45,880 nucleotides of DNA from Stenotrophomonas sp. UBA2124 (GTDB lineage Bacteria > Pseudomonadota > Gammaproteobacteria > Xanthomonadales > Xanthomonadaceae). The notes beneath the pieces were generated by a model, which saw only the letters and a program-made list of their open reading frames with translations, made no database searches and had not been told where the DNA came from. The translations under genes were made by a program, and so were the position numbers. How positions within the stretch are numbered: position 1 is the first letter of the stretch; every line of letters starts with the position of its first letter. Positions 16,222-27,022 of this stretch are shown piece by piece. The stretch covers positions 1 to 45,880 of the forward strand of contig DCXY01000028.1 of NCBI GenBank assembly GCA_002329155.1. Reading direction: 5' to 3'.

Positions 16222-16656
16222 ATGGCGACGCTTCCGCAATGGCTGCCCTGGGCACTGATGTCGGCGGTGTTCGCCGCCCTCACCGCCGTGTTCGCCAAGC
16301 TGGGCCTGCAGGGCATCGACTCGGACATGGCGATGCTGCTGCGCACCGTCGTGATCACCGTGGTGCTGGCGATGTTCGTCGCCGCCACCGGCAAATGGAG
16401 CAACCCCACGCAGCTGCCGGCAAACACGGTGATGTGGCTGGTGCTGTCCGCTCTGGCTACCGGCGCCTCGTGGGTCTGCTACTTCCGTGCCCTGCAACAT
16501 GGCCCCGCCTCGCAGGTGGCGCCCGTGGACAAGCTCAGCGTGGTACTGGTCAGTCTGTTCGCGGTCGCCTTCCTGCATGAGCGGCTGGCATGGCGCGAGT
16601 GGCTGGGTGTGGCCATGATCGGCGGCGGCGTACTGTTGATGGCGCTGAAGCGGTAA
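16222..16656 (+). CDS. Half-size EamA/DMT-family transporter
   Basis: Predicted 144 residues from ATG 16222, with GAGGAA at 16211-16216 as ribosome-binding site. A single EamA unit of four or five membrane helices is present, ending with the diagnostic LHERLAWREWLGVAMIGGGV. Full-length DMT proteins have two such units, so this must work as a dimer. The flippases ArnE and ArnF of the aminoarabinose pathway are also small DMT proteins, and the gene sits 108 nt behind the ArnT-like/PAP2/EptA set. A role with that set is conceivable. Stand-alone EamA proteins are common, so the link is weak. Confidence 0.8.
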   Translation: MATLPQWLPWALMSAVFAALTAVFAKLGLQGIDSDMAMLLRTVVITVVLAMFVAATGKWSNPTQLPANTVMWLVLSALATGASWVCYFRALQHGPASQVAPVDKLSVVLVSLFAVAFLHERLAWREWLGVAMIGGGVLLMALKR

Positions 16657-16830
16657 GACAGAACCACAGCAAGCCGGTGGCGTGGAATTGCGCTGCTTCG
16701 TCTCGTGCCACAGCCCGCAGGCTGGCAGGGGTACATACCGGTACCGGGAGCCGGCCTCCCCGCTCCCCCTTGCGGCCCCGCGGCTGGCCCACTAGCCTTC
16801 GCCGGTACTTGTCACATTCCGGGGAACCAC

Positions 16831-18855
16831 GTGAACCATCGTCATCTGTTGCTGGCCGCCGCCGTAGGCGTGGCCGTCCTGTCGCTGGCTGCCTGCAAGA
16901 AGGAGGCTGCGCCGGACGCCGCCAAGCCCACCACCACGGCGGCCGCGCCGGCCGAGAGTGCCGACCAGTTCATCGCCCGGGTCAATGCCGAATACAAGGC
17001 CATGTACCCGGAGCTGACCTCGGCCCAGTGGCTGTCGTCCACCTACATCAATGACGATTCGGCGCGCGTGGCGGCCAAGGCCAACGAACGCTGGCTGACC
17101 ACCCTCAATGGCTGGATCGAGCAGGCCGGCAAGTACGACGGCCAGCCGATGAGCGAGGACACCAAGCGCGCCATCAGCCTGCTCAAGCTGATGAGCTCCA
17201 TGCCGGCCCCGCGCGATGCGAAGAAGCTGGCCGAGCTGGCCACCATCGCCACCAAGCTCGAAGGCGACTACGGTGCCGGCACCTACTGCACGGGCGAAGG
17301 CGACAAGCAGAACTGCCGCCAGCTCGGCGAACTGGAGCAGGTGCTGGCGCGCTCGCGCGACTACGACAAGCAGCTGGACGCATGGCAGGGCTGGCATTCC
17401 ACCGCCGTACCGTCGCGCGCCAACTACCAGCGTTTCGTTGAACTGGTGAACGAAGGCGCGCGCGAGCTGGGCTACAGCGACGCCGGCCAGATGTGGCGCA
17501 GCGGCTACGACATGCCGGCCGACCAGGTGGGCCCGGAAACCGACCGCCTGTGGAACCAGGTCAAGCCGCTGTACGAACAGCTGCACTGCTACACCCGCGC
17601 CAAGCTCGACACCGAATACGGCAAGGACAAGGCCGAAGTGGCCGGCGGCATGATCGCCGCGCACCTCACCGGCAACATGTGGCAGCAGGACTGGAGCAAC
17701 CTGTGGGACATGGCCGAGCCCTACCCCAACGCCGGCAGCCTGGACATCACCGCCGCGCTGGAAAAGCAGTACCAGACCAACCTGAGTGCCGCGCGCGCCA
17801 AGGCAGGCGGCAGCGACCCCGCATCGCTGTTCAAGGCGCAGCGTGAGGCCGAACTGGCCACCGCCAGGCAGATGACCGAGCGCGCGCAGGATTTCTACGT
17901 ATCGCTGGGCATGCCCAAGCTGCCGCCGAGCTACTGGCAGAACACCCAGTTCATCAAGCCGATGGACCGCAACGTGGTCTGCCACGCCAGCGCCTGGGAC
18001 ATGAACATGGGCGGTGACGGCAAGGACGTCGGCCCGGATGTGCGCACCAAGATGTGCATCACCCCGACCGAAGAAAACTTCACCACCATCTACCACGAGC
18101 TGGGCCACATCTATTACGACCTGGCCTACAACCCGCTGCCGCCACTGTTCCAGGGCGGTGCCAACGATGGCTTCCATGAAGCCATCGGCGACACCATCGT
18201 GCTGGCGATGACGCCCAAGTACCTCAACTCGATCGGCCTGGTCGGCGCGCAGCAGGAAAGCCGCGAAGCCACCATCAACGCGCAGATGCGCATGGCCATG
18301 TCCGGCGTGTCGTTCCTGCCGTTCGGCCTGATGATCGACCGCTGGCGCTGGGGCGTGTTCGACGGTTCGATCAAGCCGGACCAGTACAACCAGAAGTGGT
18401 GGGAGCTGAAGGCCCAGTACCAGGGCGTGGCCCCGGCCAGCGCACGCGGCGAGGAGTTCTTCGACGCCGGTGCCAAGTACCACGTGCCGGGCAACACGCC
18501 GTACCTGCGCTACTTCCTGGCGCGCATCCTGCAGTACCAGTTCTACAAGGGGCTGTGCGATGCCTCCGGCTATACCGGCCCGCTCAACGAGTGCAGCTTC
18601 TACGGCAACAAGGAAGCCGGCCAGAAGTTCTGGGCGATGCTGAGCAAGGGCTCCAGCCAGCCGTGGCAGGCCACGCTGAAGGAGCTGACCGGCAACGACA
18701 AGCTCGACGCCGGCCCGATGCTGGAATACTTCGCGCCGCTGCAGGAGTGGCTCAAGCAGCAGAACCAGGGCCAGATGTGTGGCTGGCAGGCCAGCGGCCC
18801 GGCGGCGGCACCTGCCGCACCGGCACCGGCACCGGCGCAGCCGCCTGCGCAGTAA
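16831..18855 (+). CDS. ACE-like M2 peptidyl-dipeptidase, predicted lipoprotein
   Basis: Predicted 674 residues from GTG 16831, with GGGGAAC just upstream. The N terminus is a lipoprotein signal (VGVAVLSLAAC). The zinc site is His422-Glu423-x-x-His426 (YHELGHIYYD), with the third ligand Glu450 in GFHEAIGDT, the HExxH-x23-E spacing of peptidase family M2. The family contains mammalian angiotensin-converting enzyme and bacterial homologues such as XcACE, and it releases C-terminal dipeptides. The C terminus is an Ala/Pro repeat tail. Expected location is periplasmic, membrane-tethered. The 174 nt before it hold no other gene. It is followed by a strong terminator. Confidence 0.93.
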   Translation: MNHRHLLLAAAVGVAVLSLAACKKEAAPDAAKPTTTAAAPAESADQFIARVNAEYKAMYPELTSAQWLSSTYINDDSARVAAKANERWLTTLNGWIEQAGKYDGQPMSEDTKRAISLLKLMSSMPAPRDAKKLAELATIATKLEGDYGAGTYCTGEGDKQNCRQLGELEQVLARSRDYDKQLDAWQGWHSTAVPSRANYQRFVELVNEGARELGYSDAGQMWRSGYDMPADQVGPETDRLWNQVKPLYEQLHCYTRAKLDTEYGKDKAEVAGGMIAAHLTGNMWQQDWSNLWDMAEPYPNAGSLDITAALEKQYQTNLSAARAKAGGSDPASLFKAQREAELATARQMTERAQDFYVSLGMPKLPPSYWQNTQFIKPMDRNVVCHASAWDMNMGGDGKDVGPDVRTKMCITPTEENFTTIYHELGHIYYDLAYNPLPPLFQGGANDGFHEAIGDTIVLAMTPKYLNSIGLVGAQQESREATINAQMRMAMSGVSFLPFGLMIDRWRWGVFDGSIKPDQYNQKWWELKAQYQGVAPASARGEEFFDAGAKYHVPGNTPYLRYFLARILQYQFYKGLCDASGYTGPLNECSFYGNKEAGQKFWAMLSKGSSQPWQATLKELTGNDKLDAGPMLEYFAPLQEWLKQQNQGQMCGWQASGPAAAPAAPAPAPAQPPAQ

Positions 18856-18884
18856 ACCCGGTTGTTGATGCGTTGATGCAAGAA

Positions 18885-18910
18885 CAAAGGGCGCCCTCGG
18901 GCGCCCTTTG
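18885..18910 (+). terminator. Intrinsic terminator after the M2 peptidase gene
   Basis: CAAAGGGCGCC (18885-18895) pairs with GGCGCCCTTTG (18900-18910), an 11-bp perfect stem with a 4-nt loop followed by TTG. It lies 30 nt past the stop. Confidence 0.85.
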
Positions 18911-18946
18911 TTGCATTGCCACCTTACCCACATTCCAGGAGCAACC

Positions 18947-19219
18947 ATGAGCGAGGCTTTGCTCACCGAAATCCGCGACCTGCTTGCCGAGCAGAACCGG
19001 CAGATGGCGCGCATCATCGAAATGAATGAAAACAACATGCAGCAAGGTGCCGCTGCCTATGCCCACAGCCTGGCCGCGGCCGGCAGGGCCGAGGACGACA
19101 TGCAGCACGCCCGCCGCCAGAGCAGGCTGGGCACGGTGCTGCTCGTGGTGGTGGGACTGATCGCAGCTGTTGGTACCTGGCTCGGCTACCAGCGCCTCGC
19201 GGGAATGTTTGGCTTCTGA
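18947..19219 (+). CDS. Small one-TM protein with an N-terminal coiled coil (hypothetical)
   Basis: Predicted 90 residues from ATG 18947, with AGGAG at 18937-18941. Residues 1-35 (LLTEIRDLLAEQNRQMARII) look like an amphipathic or coiled helix. Residues about 63-80 (LGTVLLVVVGLIAAVGTWLG) are one membrane span. No family is recognised. It is followed after 14 nt by the PH-SHOCT gene, so the pair is probably co-transcribed and may act together at the membrane; this is inference from spacing only. Confidence 0.65.
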   Translation: MSEALLTEIRDLLAEQNRQMARIIEMNENNMQQGAAAYAHSLAAAGRAEDDMQHARRQSRLGTVLLVVVGLIAAVGTWLGYQRLAGMFGF

Positions 19220-19233
19220 GCAGCCGCCTGCGC

Positions 19234-19809
19234 ATGCGCCACGGGGCGGAGGCACCGGCACTTGAGCTGCTGACCAGGGACGAAAGCATCGACTACATCG
19301 CCGTGCAGAAGAAGCTGGTCATGAACATCTCACCCGATGCGGTGGTGCTGACCAACAAGCGGCTCATCTTCGTACAGCCCAGCCTGTTCGGCATGCAGTT
19401 CCAGGACTACCCGTGGCGCGAGGTGCAGGATGTGCACATGAGCGAACAGATGATTGGCGCCACGCTCACCTGCCGGACCACTACCGGCAAGCACCATGCA
19501 CTGGACAGCATCCCCAAGAAGCAGGCGCGCCGCGTGTACGCCTACGCGCAGGCGGTGGAGGAACAGGCCTACGACAAGCGCCAGCAGCTGGAACTGGAAA
19601 AGATGCGTGCCGCCGCCGGTGGCGTGGTACTGCACGCACCCTCGGCGCCATCCATGCCGCCCGCACTCCCGGCACAGGACGCAGCGGCAGCCGTGGCAGC
19701 CGATGACCCGCTGGCCTCGCTTGCCCAGCTGAAGAAGCTCCTGCTGGCCGAACTGATCACCGAGGACGAATTCAACGCCAAGAAGGCGGAGATACTCGCC
19801 CGCCTTTGA
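19234..19809 (+). CDS. PH-domain and SHOCT-domain protein
   Basis: Predicted 191 residues from ATG 19234, with no clear ribosome-binding site. Residues about 10-110 resemble a bacterial PH domain (VVLTNKRLIFVQPSLFGMQF and YPWREVQDVHM). A helical stretch (EEQAYDKRQQLELEKMR) and a Pro/Ala linker follow. The C terminus LAQLKKLLLAELITEDEFNA onward is a typical SHOCT oligomerisation motif. Such proteins are common and of unknown function; PH-SHOCT combinations are often membrane-peripheral. Likely an operon with the one-TM protein before it. Confidence 0.75.
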   Translation: MRHGAEAPALELLTRDESIDYIAVQKKLVMNISPDAVVLTNKRLIFVQPSLFGMQFQDYPWREVQDVHMSEQMIGATLTCRTTTGKHHALDSIPKKQARRVYAYAQAVEEQAYDKRQQLELEKMRAAAGGVVLHAPSAPSMPPALPAQDAAAAVAADDPLASLAQLKKLLLAELITEDEFNAKKAEILARL

Positions 19810-20181
19810 AGCCGTCCCTGCCTGCAGGGCCAACGCATGCAATGGGCGAGCAAGCGCATGTCATCACTGCCACCAGCAACCCCGCCATGCACGCACGGAA
19901 CCGGGTCGTAACACGGCATTGCGACAGGCGAATGGGCGACATCCGCGCTGTCCTGCGGTAGAACACGCATCCATTCGTTTTGTTCGCACAAATGCAGTTT
20001 CAACCGCATGCACGAGTTTCCGGCCGCGCGTTTCAGCCTGTACCAGCGCATCCGGGCGCAGTGGCTGCCATCGCACACAGGCCAAAGACTGAATGGAAAA
20101 TTCAGCCTTTGCCACACACTGCCGCAATTGCTGCATGAATGCCGTGCGAAGATCGAAGCCCCTCGGCTGAAACACACACGC
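19810..20181 (+). other. 372-nt non-coding leader of the TerC-like gene
   Basis: No gene is supported here. The stretch 19975-20005 is the most AT-rich part (TTCGTTTTGTTCG) and is the likeliest promoter zone, though no clear -35/-10 pair is seen. A stem-loop lies at 20083-20111. I looked for a yybP-ykoY manganese riboswitch, frequent before terC genes, and did not find its conserved GGGGAGUAG segment. Confidence 0.5.
20083..20111 (+). promoter_or_regulatory. Stem-loop in the TerC-like gene leader
   Basis: CAAAG-A-CTGAAT (20083-20094) pairs with ATTCAG-C-CTTTG (20100-20111): 11 base pairs with one internal mismatch and a 5-nt loop. It is about 70 nt before the ATG and unusually AU-rich for this genome. 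It could be an attenuator, an mRNA protector or a protein-binding site. Confidence 0.4.
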
Positions 20182-21717
20182 ATGGAATGGCTATCCGACC
20201 CGTCGATCTGGATGGGTCTGGCAACACTGGTGGTGCTGGAGATCATCCTCGGCATCGACAACCTCGTCTTCATCGCCATCCTGGCGGACAAGCTGCCCCC
20301 CCATCAGCGCGACAAGGCACGGCTGATCGGCCTCAGCCTGGCCCTGCTGATGCGGCTGGCACTGCTGGCCACGCTCTCATGGATCATGCGGCTCACCACG
20401 CCGCTGTTCTCCGTCTTCGACCACAGCTTCTCCGGGCGCGATCTGATCCTGCTCATAGGCGGCCTGTTCCTGTTGTTCAAGGCCACCATGGAGCTGCACG
20501 AACGGCTTGAAGGCCGCGAGCACGATACGGGCAGCAACAAGGCCTATGCCGGCTTCACCATGGTGGTCACCCAGATCGTCATTCTCGACGCGGTGTTCTC
20601 GCTGGATTCGGTCATCACCGCCGTAGGCATGGTTGACGAACTGGGCGTGATGTTCGCCGCGGTCATCATCGCCATGGTGGTGATGATCCTGGCCAGCAAG
20701 CCGCTGACCAGCTTCGTCGGCCGCCACCCCACGGTGGTGGTGCTGTGCCTGGGCTTCCTGTTGATGATCGGTTTCAGCCTGGTGGCCGAAGGCCTGGGCT
20801 TCAAGATACCCAAGGGTTACCTGTACGCGGCCATCGCCTTCTCCATCCTGATCGAAGCCTTCAACCAGTGGTCGCGCTTCAACCGCGAGAAGCATGACCA
20901 GCGCATGCCGTTCCGCCAGCGTACCGCCGATGCGGTGCTGCGCCTGCTGGGCTCGCGCCCCTCGCACGATGGCAACGGCAATGGCGACGGCAGCGGCCAC
21001 GACGGCGAACAGGGCCTGGAAGCGGCCGAGCACGACATGATCCGCAGCGTGCTCACCCTGGCCGGGCGTTCGGTTGCCAGCGTCATGACCGTACGCACCG
21101 ACATCCAGTGGATCGACGCGCGCAAGGGCATTGCCCATGCCACCGGGCAGCTGATGCAGTCGCCCCATACCCGCCTGCTGGTGGCCGATGGCGAGCTGGA
21201 CAACCTGCAGGGCGTGGTGCAGAGCCGCGACCTGCTGGCCGGCGTGCTGGCCGGCAAACCGCTGGCGCTGGGCGACTACCTGCGCGAGCCGCTGACCCTG
21301 CCCGAAGGCACCACCGCATTGAAGGCGCTGGAGCGCATCAAAGCGCATGCCATCCCGATGGCGGTGGTCATCGACGAATACGGCGGTGTGGCCGGCATCG
21401 TCACCGCCAACGACCTGCTGGCCGCCATTGCCGGCGACCTGGCCGATACCCGCGATGCCGACTTCGGTGTCGAGCGCATGGAGGATGGCTGGGTGGTGGA
21501 CGCCTCCATGTCGATCGAGGATGTGGAGCACGCAACCGGTGCGGTGCTGGAGCGCCACTCCTCCTACGTGAGCCTGTCCGGCCTGGTGCTGCACCTGCTG
21601 GAGCGCCTGCCCGAGGAGGGTGACAGCGTCCGCTCGGGCGCCTGGAACGTGGAGGTGCTGTCACTGGAGCGCCGCCGCGTGGGCAAGGTAAGGCTGAGCC
21701 GCGTCAACGACGAGTAA
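20182..21717 (+). CDS. TerC-family membrane protein with CBS pair and CorC/HlyC domain
   Basis: Predicted 511 residues from ATG 20182 (MEWLSDPSIWMG); the frame continues upstream but loses conservation. Residues 1 to about 235 form the seven-helix TerC domain with EIILGIDNLVF and the acidic DAVFSLDSVITAVGM, the metal-handling signatures. A Gly/Asn/Asp/His-rich linker (about 262-275) leads to two CBS repeats (about 295-420) and a C-terminal CorC_HlyC domain (about 430-511). TerC relatives export manganese or load metals onto exported proteins; CBS domains bind adenine nucleotides. E. coli YoaE has the same architecture. Monocistronic, with its own terminator. Confidence 0.88.
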   Translation: MEWLSDPSIWMGLATLVVLEIILGIDNLVFIAILADKLPPHQRDKARLIGLSLALLMRLALLATLSWIMRLTTPLFSVFDHSFSGRDLILLIGGLFLLFKATMELHERLEGREHDTGSNKAYAGFTMVVTQIVILDAVFSLDSVITAVGMVDELGVMFAAVIIAMVVMILASKPLTSFVGRHPTVVVLCLGFLLMIGFSLVAEGLGFKIPKGYLYAAIAFSILIEAFNQWSRFNREKHDQRMPFRQRTADAVLRLLGSRPSHDGNGNGDGSGHDGEQGLEAAEHDMIRSVLTLAGRSVASVMTVRTDIQWIDARKGIAHATGQLMQSPHTRLLVADGELDNLQGVVQSRDLLAGVLAGKPLALGDYLREPLTLPEGTTALKALERIKAHAIPMAVVIDEYGGVAGIVTANDLLAAIAGDLADTRDADFGVERMEDGWVVDASMSIEDVEHATGAVLERHSSYVSLSGLVLHLLERLPEEGDSVRSGAWNVEVLSLERRRVGKVRLSRVNDE

Positions 21718-21744
21718 GCAGCCATCCTGCCAGCCCCCCCATGA

Positions 21745-21770
21745 CGAAAGGCGCCCAACGGCGCCTTTCG
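21745..21770 (+). terminator. Intrinsic terminator of the TerC-like gene
   Basis: CGAAAGGCGCC (21745-21755) pairs with GGCGCCTTTCG (21760-21770), an 11-bp perfect stem with loop CAAC, 28 nt past the stop. Confidence 0.85.
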
Positions 21771-21813
21771 TGGTTAATGGGATGCCCTTGCAGCCGGGGC
21801 AGGCTGTAGCTGC

Positions 21814-21847
21814 GACGACAAGGGCGCCCATAGGCGCCCTTGTCGTC
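21814..21847 (-). terminator. Very stable 15-bp hairpin between convergent genes
   Basis: GACGACAAGGGCGCC (21814-21828) and GGCGCCCTTGTCGTC (21833-21847) form a perfect 15-bp stem with a 4-nt loop, 22 nt past the stop of the minus-strand gene at 21869. It probably ends that transcript and blocks the opposing one. Neither strand has a strong T-run. Confidence 0.7.
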
Positions 21848-21868
21848 CACTGCATGCAGCACGCAGGC

Positions 21869-22285
21869 TCAGTGCGTGCCGGCTGCATCCCTGGCGCCTA
21901 CACCCAGCTCGCCGGCCAGGGTGCGCTTGTAGCTGTCAAAGTCGATGCCCTGCTCCGCCACTTCAGCATGCGCGGCATCCTTCAGTGCGTCCGAGTACAT
22001 CAGCCGCACGGGCGTGTTGTTGTTCTCGTGCCACTCGGCGGCCTGCATGATCAGCGCCAGCACCCGCGCCGCGCTGGTGGTCTCACCGGCGATCTTGCCG
22101 TCCATGCCCAGCACCCATTCCCCGTCGCGGCGCACGATGCCGGCCAGCAGTGTGCGCTGCTGGTCGCGCAGTTCCGCATGCGGTTCCACTTTTGGCGTTG
22201 CTGCCGGGTTGGCGGCGGCCTGGTTGCGCGCACGCTCGGCCAGCCTCTTCTTCGCCTCGCGGCGGCCCTTGGATTGGATCGACAT
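21869..22285 (-). CDS. Conserved hypothetical protein, 138 residues
   Basis: No family recognised. The N terminus is basic and helical (SKGRREAKKRLAERARNQ), followed by a Pro/Ala stretch, then a folded part from about 38 (LRDQQRTLLAGIVRRDGEWV, VLALIMQAAEWHENNNTPVR). No signal peptide, membrane segment or cysteine pair is seen, so it is expected in the cytoplasm. The basic tail could bind nucleic acid, which is only a guess from composition. It is transcribed away from a Bcr/CflA gene on the same strand with 69 nt between them, so co-transcription with it is possible. Confidence 0.65.
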   Translation of the reverse strand: MSIQSKGRREAKKRLAERARNQAAANPAATPKVEPHAELRDQQRTLLAGIVRRDGEWVLGMDGKIAGETTSAARVLALIMQAAEWHENNNTPVRLMYSDALKDAAHAEVAEQGIDFDSYKRTLAGELGVGARDAAGTH

Positions 22286-22354
22286 CGTTATGCTCTTTGG
22301 CCCAACGCCGCTGATGGCGGCGCGCCTATTGTCCCCGATGCAGGTGAAGAGATG

Positions 22355-23575
22355 TCACTGCATCTGTTCAGCACGCTGTGCACGCTGGGTGCGGCGCTCC
22401 CATTTCCACATGGCCCAGCTGCCCACGGTGAAGGCCGTGGCGCCAATGGCCAGGGTGAGCCCGCTGCGGCTGAGCACGGGCGACAGCACACCGGCAATGA
22501 TGGAATTGGTTACCAGCGTGCTGAACGCCTGCATCGAGGAGGCCGTGCCCCGCTGGCGCGGGTACATGTCCAGGATGGCCAGGGTCAGGATCGGGAAGAT
22601 CAACGCCACGCCGAACGAGGTAAGGGTCAGTGCGAGCACTGCCCAGGGCACGGTCATCTGCGGTGCAAAGGCGTTGTAGGCGATGTTGTAGACCGCCGCC
22701 ACTGCCATGATGCCGTAACCGATGCGCACCGCGCGCGCGCCATCCATGCGCCCGGCGGCACGGCCGGAGGCATAGGCGCCCAGCGCCATGCCGCCGATGG
22801 TGGGAATGAACAACCAGGCGAATTCGCGTTCGTTCAGGTGCAGCAGGTCCAGCACGAAGGCCGGCGCCGAGGCGATGTAGAGGAACAGCCCGCCAAAGCC
22901 CAGCGAGCCGGCCAGTGCCAAGCGCAGGAAGCGCGGATTCACGCCGATGCTCACGTAGTCCTTCAGCAGCCGCCCCGGGTGCAGGCTCAACCGCGCGTGC
23001 GGGGGGTGGGTTTCCGGCAGCCATAGCCAGGTGACCAGCAGCAGCGCCGCCGAGAACGCCACCAGGAACCAGAAAATACCCTGCCAGTTGCTCCAGCCCA
23101 GCAGCCAGCCACCGATGATGGGGGCGATGGCCGGGGCGATAGAGAAGATCATCGACACCTGGCTCATCAGCCGCTGCGCATCATCACCGTCGTACAGGTC
23201 GCGGATGACCGCGCGGCCGATGATGTAGCCCACACCCGCCGACAGCCCCTGCAGCACGCGGAACAGCAGCAGCGTGCCCATGTCCTTGGCCAGTGCACAG
23301 CCGATGGAGGCGGCGATGAACACCACCAGCCCACCGATGATCACCCGCTTGCGCCCCAGCGCATCGGACAGCGCGCCGTGCACCAGGCTCATTAGCGCAT
23401 AGGCCAGCAGGTACAGGCTGATGACCTGCTGCATGGCCAGTTTGTCTGCTCCCAGCTGCGCGCCCATCTGCGGGAACGCCGGGAATATCGCATCGATGGC
23501 GAAGGGGCCGAACATCGACAGCCCGGCGACCAGCATGGCGATGCGGCGCAGCGATACCTGCTTGCTTGCTTCCAT
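22355..23575 (-). CDS. Bcr/CflA-type MFS multidrug exporter
   Basis: Predicted 406 residues from ATG 23575 (MEASKQVSLRR); the frame is open much further but upstream lies the intergenic promoter region. Twelve membrane segments. MFS motif A appears as HGALSDALGRKRVIIGG between helices 2 and 3. The early FAIDAIFPAFPQMG and the motif-C-like run in helix 5 (APAIAPIIGGWLLG) are typical of the DHA1 Bcr/CflA group, which exports drugs, and in E. coli also sulfonamide, bicyclomycin and cysteine, using the proton gradient. It is divergent from gcvP; a perfect TGTCCGGACA palindrome lies about 125 nt upstream. Confidence 0.87.
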   Translation of the reverse strand: MEASKQVSLRRIAMLVAGLSMFGPFAIDAIFPAFPQMGAQLGADKLAMQQVISLYLLAYALMSLVHGALSDALGRKRVIIGGLVVFIAASIGCALAKDMGTLLLFRVLQGLSAGVGYIIGRAVIRDLYDGDDAQRLMSQVSMIFSIAPAIAPIIGGWLLGWSNWQGIFWFLVAFSAALLLVTWLWLPETHPPHARLSLHPGRLLKDYVSIGVNPRFLRLALAGSLGFGGLFLYIASAPAFVLDLLHLNEREFAWLFIPTIGGMALGAYASGRAAGRMDGARAVRIGYGIMAVAAVYNIAYNAFAPQMTVPWAVLALTLTSFGVALIFPILTLAILDMYPRQRGTASSMQAFSTLVTNSIIAGVLSPVLSRSGLTLAIGATAFTVGSWAMWKWERRTQRAQRAEQMQ

Positions 23576-23697
23576 GGCTTCCTGTGCAACAAAGGGCGGC
23601 CGGCACCTGCCGGCGCCGGTATGTGGGGGAATGGTTGTGTGCCGGCGCGGCGGCCGGGCTGGGTACCGGGGTAGCCCACGGTCATGATGCGGCAATT

Positions 23698-23707
23698 TGT
23701 CCGGACA
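23698..23707. promoter_or_regulatory. TGTCCGGACA palindrome in the MFS-gcvP divergent region
   Basis: A perfect 10-bp palindrome between the MFS exporter and the gcvP promoter, followed at 23714-23719 by another TGTCC-type word (GCTGTCCAG). Possible operator for the exporter. The remainder of 23576-23818 shows nothing I can name. Confidence 0.35.
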
Positions 23708-23818
23708 TTCAGCTGTCCAGGTAGTGCCGCCGGCCTCCCCGCCCCCAGCGCCTTGGGCATTGCGGCCCAACCGGAGTGGCAATGGTAAACCAGCCCCGGT
23801 GCCGGGGTGTTCCCGGGC

Positions 23819-23824
23819 TATAAT
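23819..23824 (+). promoter_or_regulatory. Promoter -10 of gcvP
   Basis: A perfect TATAAT lies about 21 nt before the first riboswitch helix. The -35 region (about 23796-23801, CCGGTG) is weak. Transcription should start near 23831, placing the whole glycine riboswitch in the leader. Confidence 0.7.
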
Positions 23825-23844
23825 CGCCCCGCTGCACGCAACAC

Positions 23845-24020
23845 GGTGGGAGAAGCGGCTCAGCCGCTGCCGAAGGCGCAAACGCCCGTGAATCGCTCAG
23901 GCCCGATACCACCTGCACCAAAACTCTGGAGAGACCGGTTCAAGCCGGCGCCGAAGGGGCACGAAGCGCACGATTCCTCGTCGCGTCGCTTCCAAACTCT
24001 CAGGCAAAAGGACAGAGGGG
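23845..24020 (+). ncRNA. Tandem glycine riboswitch
   Basis: Aptamer 1 is 23845-23913, closed by GGTGG (23845-23849) with CCACC (23909-23913); it has GGGAGA, GCCGAAGGCGCAAACGCC and CGCTCAGGCC. Aptamer 2 is about 23922-24020, with CTCTGGAGAGACC, GCCGAAGGGGCA, and the diagnostic AACTCTCAGGCAAAAGGACA. Both carry the conserved glycine-aptamer segments in the right order, joined by a short linker. A hairpin CAAGCC-ACC-GGCTTG (24028-24042) follows and could be part of the expression platform. Established role: glycine binding turns on glycine-cleavage genes, matching gcvP downstream. Confidence 0.95.
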
Positions 24021-24126
24021 CACCAGACAAGCCACCGGCTTGCCGGCTGTGGTGCTGCCTGCACGGCATGCGTACCCCAGCGGTGAGCCCGGCCCCTGCC
24101 CCGCATGCCTCCTCCGGACGTCAGCC

Positions 24127-26991
<2,865 letters not shown>

Positions 26992-27022
26992 TCGGGCGTT
27001 TGATCTCCTGATCGCCTGAATG

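Noticed and set aside
14506..16578. 690-codon open frame antisense to eptA
   Set aside because: It has low-complexity Gln/His/Arg composition, no start signal and no domain, opposite a clear EptA.
16792..19038. 748-codon open frame antisense to the M2 peptidase gene
   Set aside because: It mirrors a strongly coding sequence of high GC, shows no recognisable domain, and is rich in Arg, His, Val and Gln typical of antisense frames.
19996..20181. yybP-ykoY manganese riboswitch before the TerC-like gene
   Set aside because: The conserved GGGGAGUAG-type segments are not present; only a simple stem-loop is.
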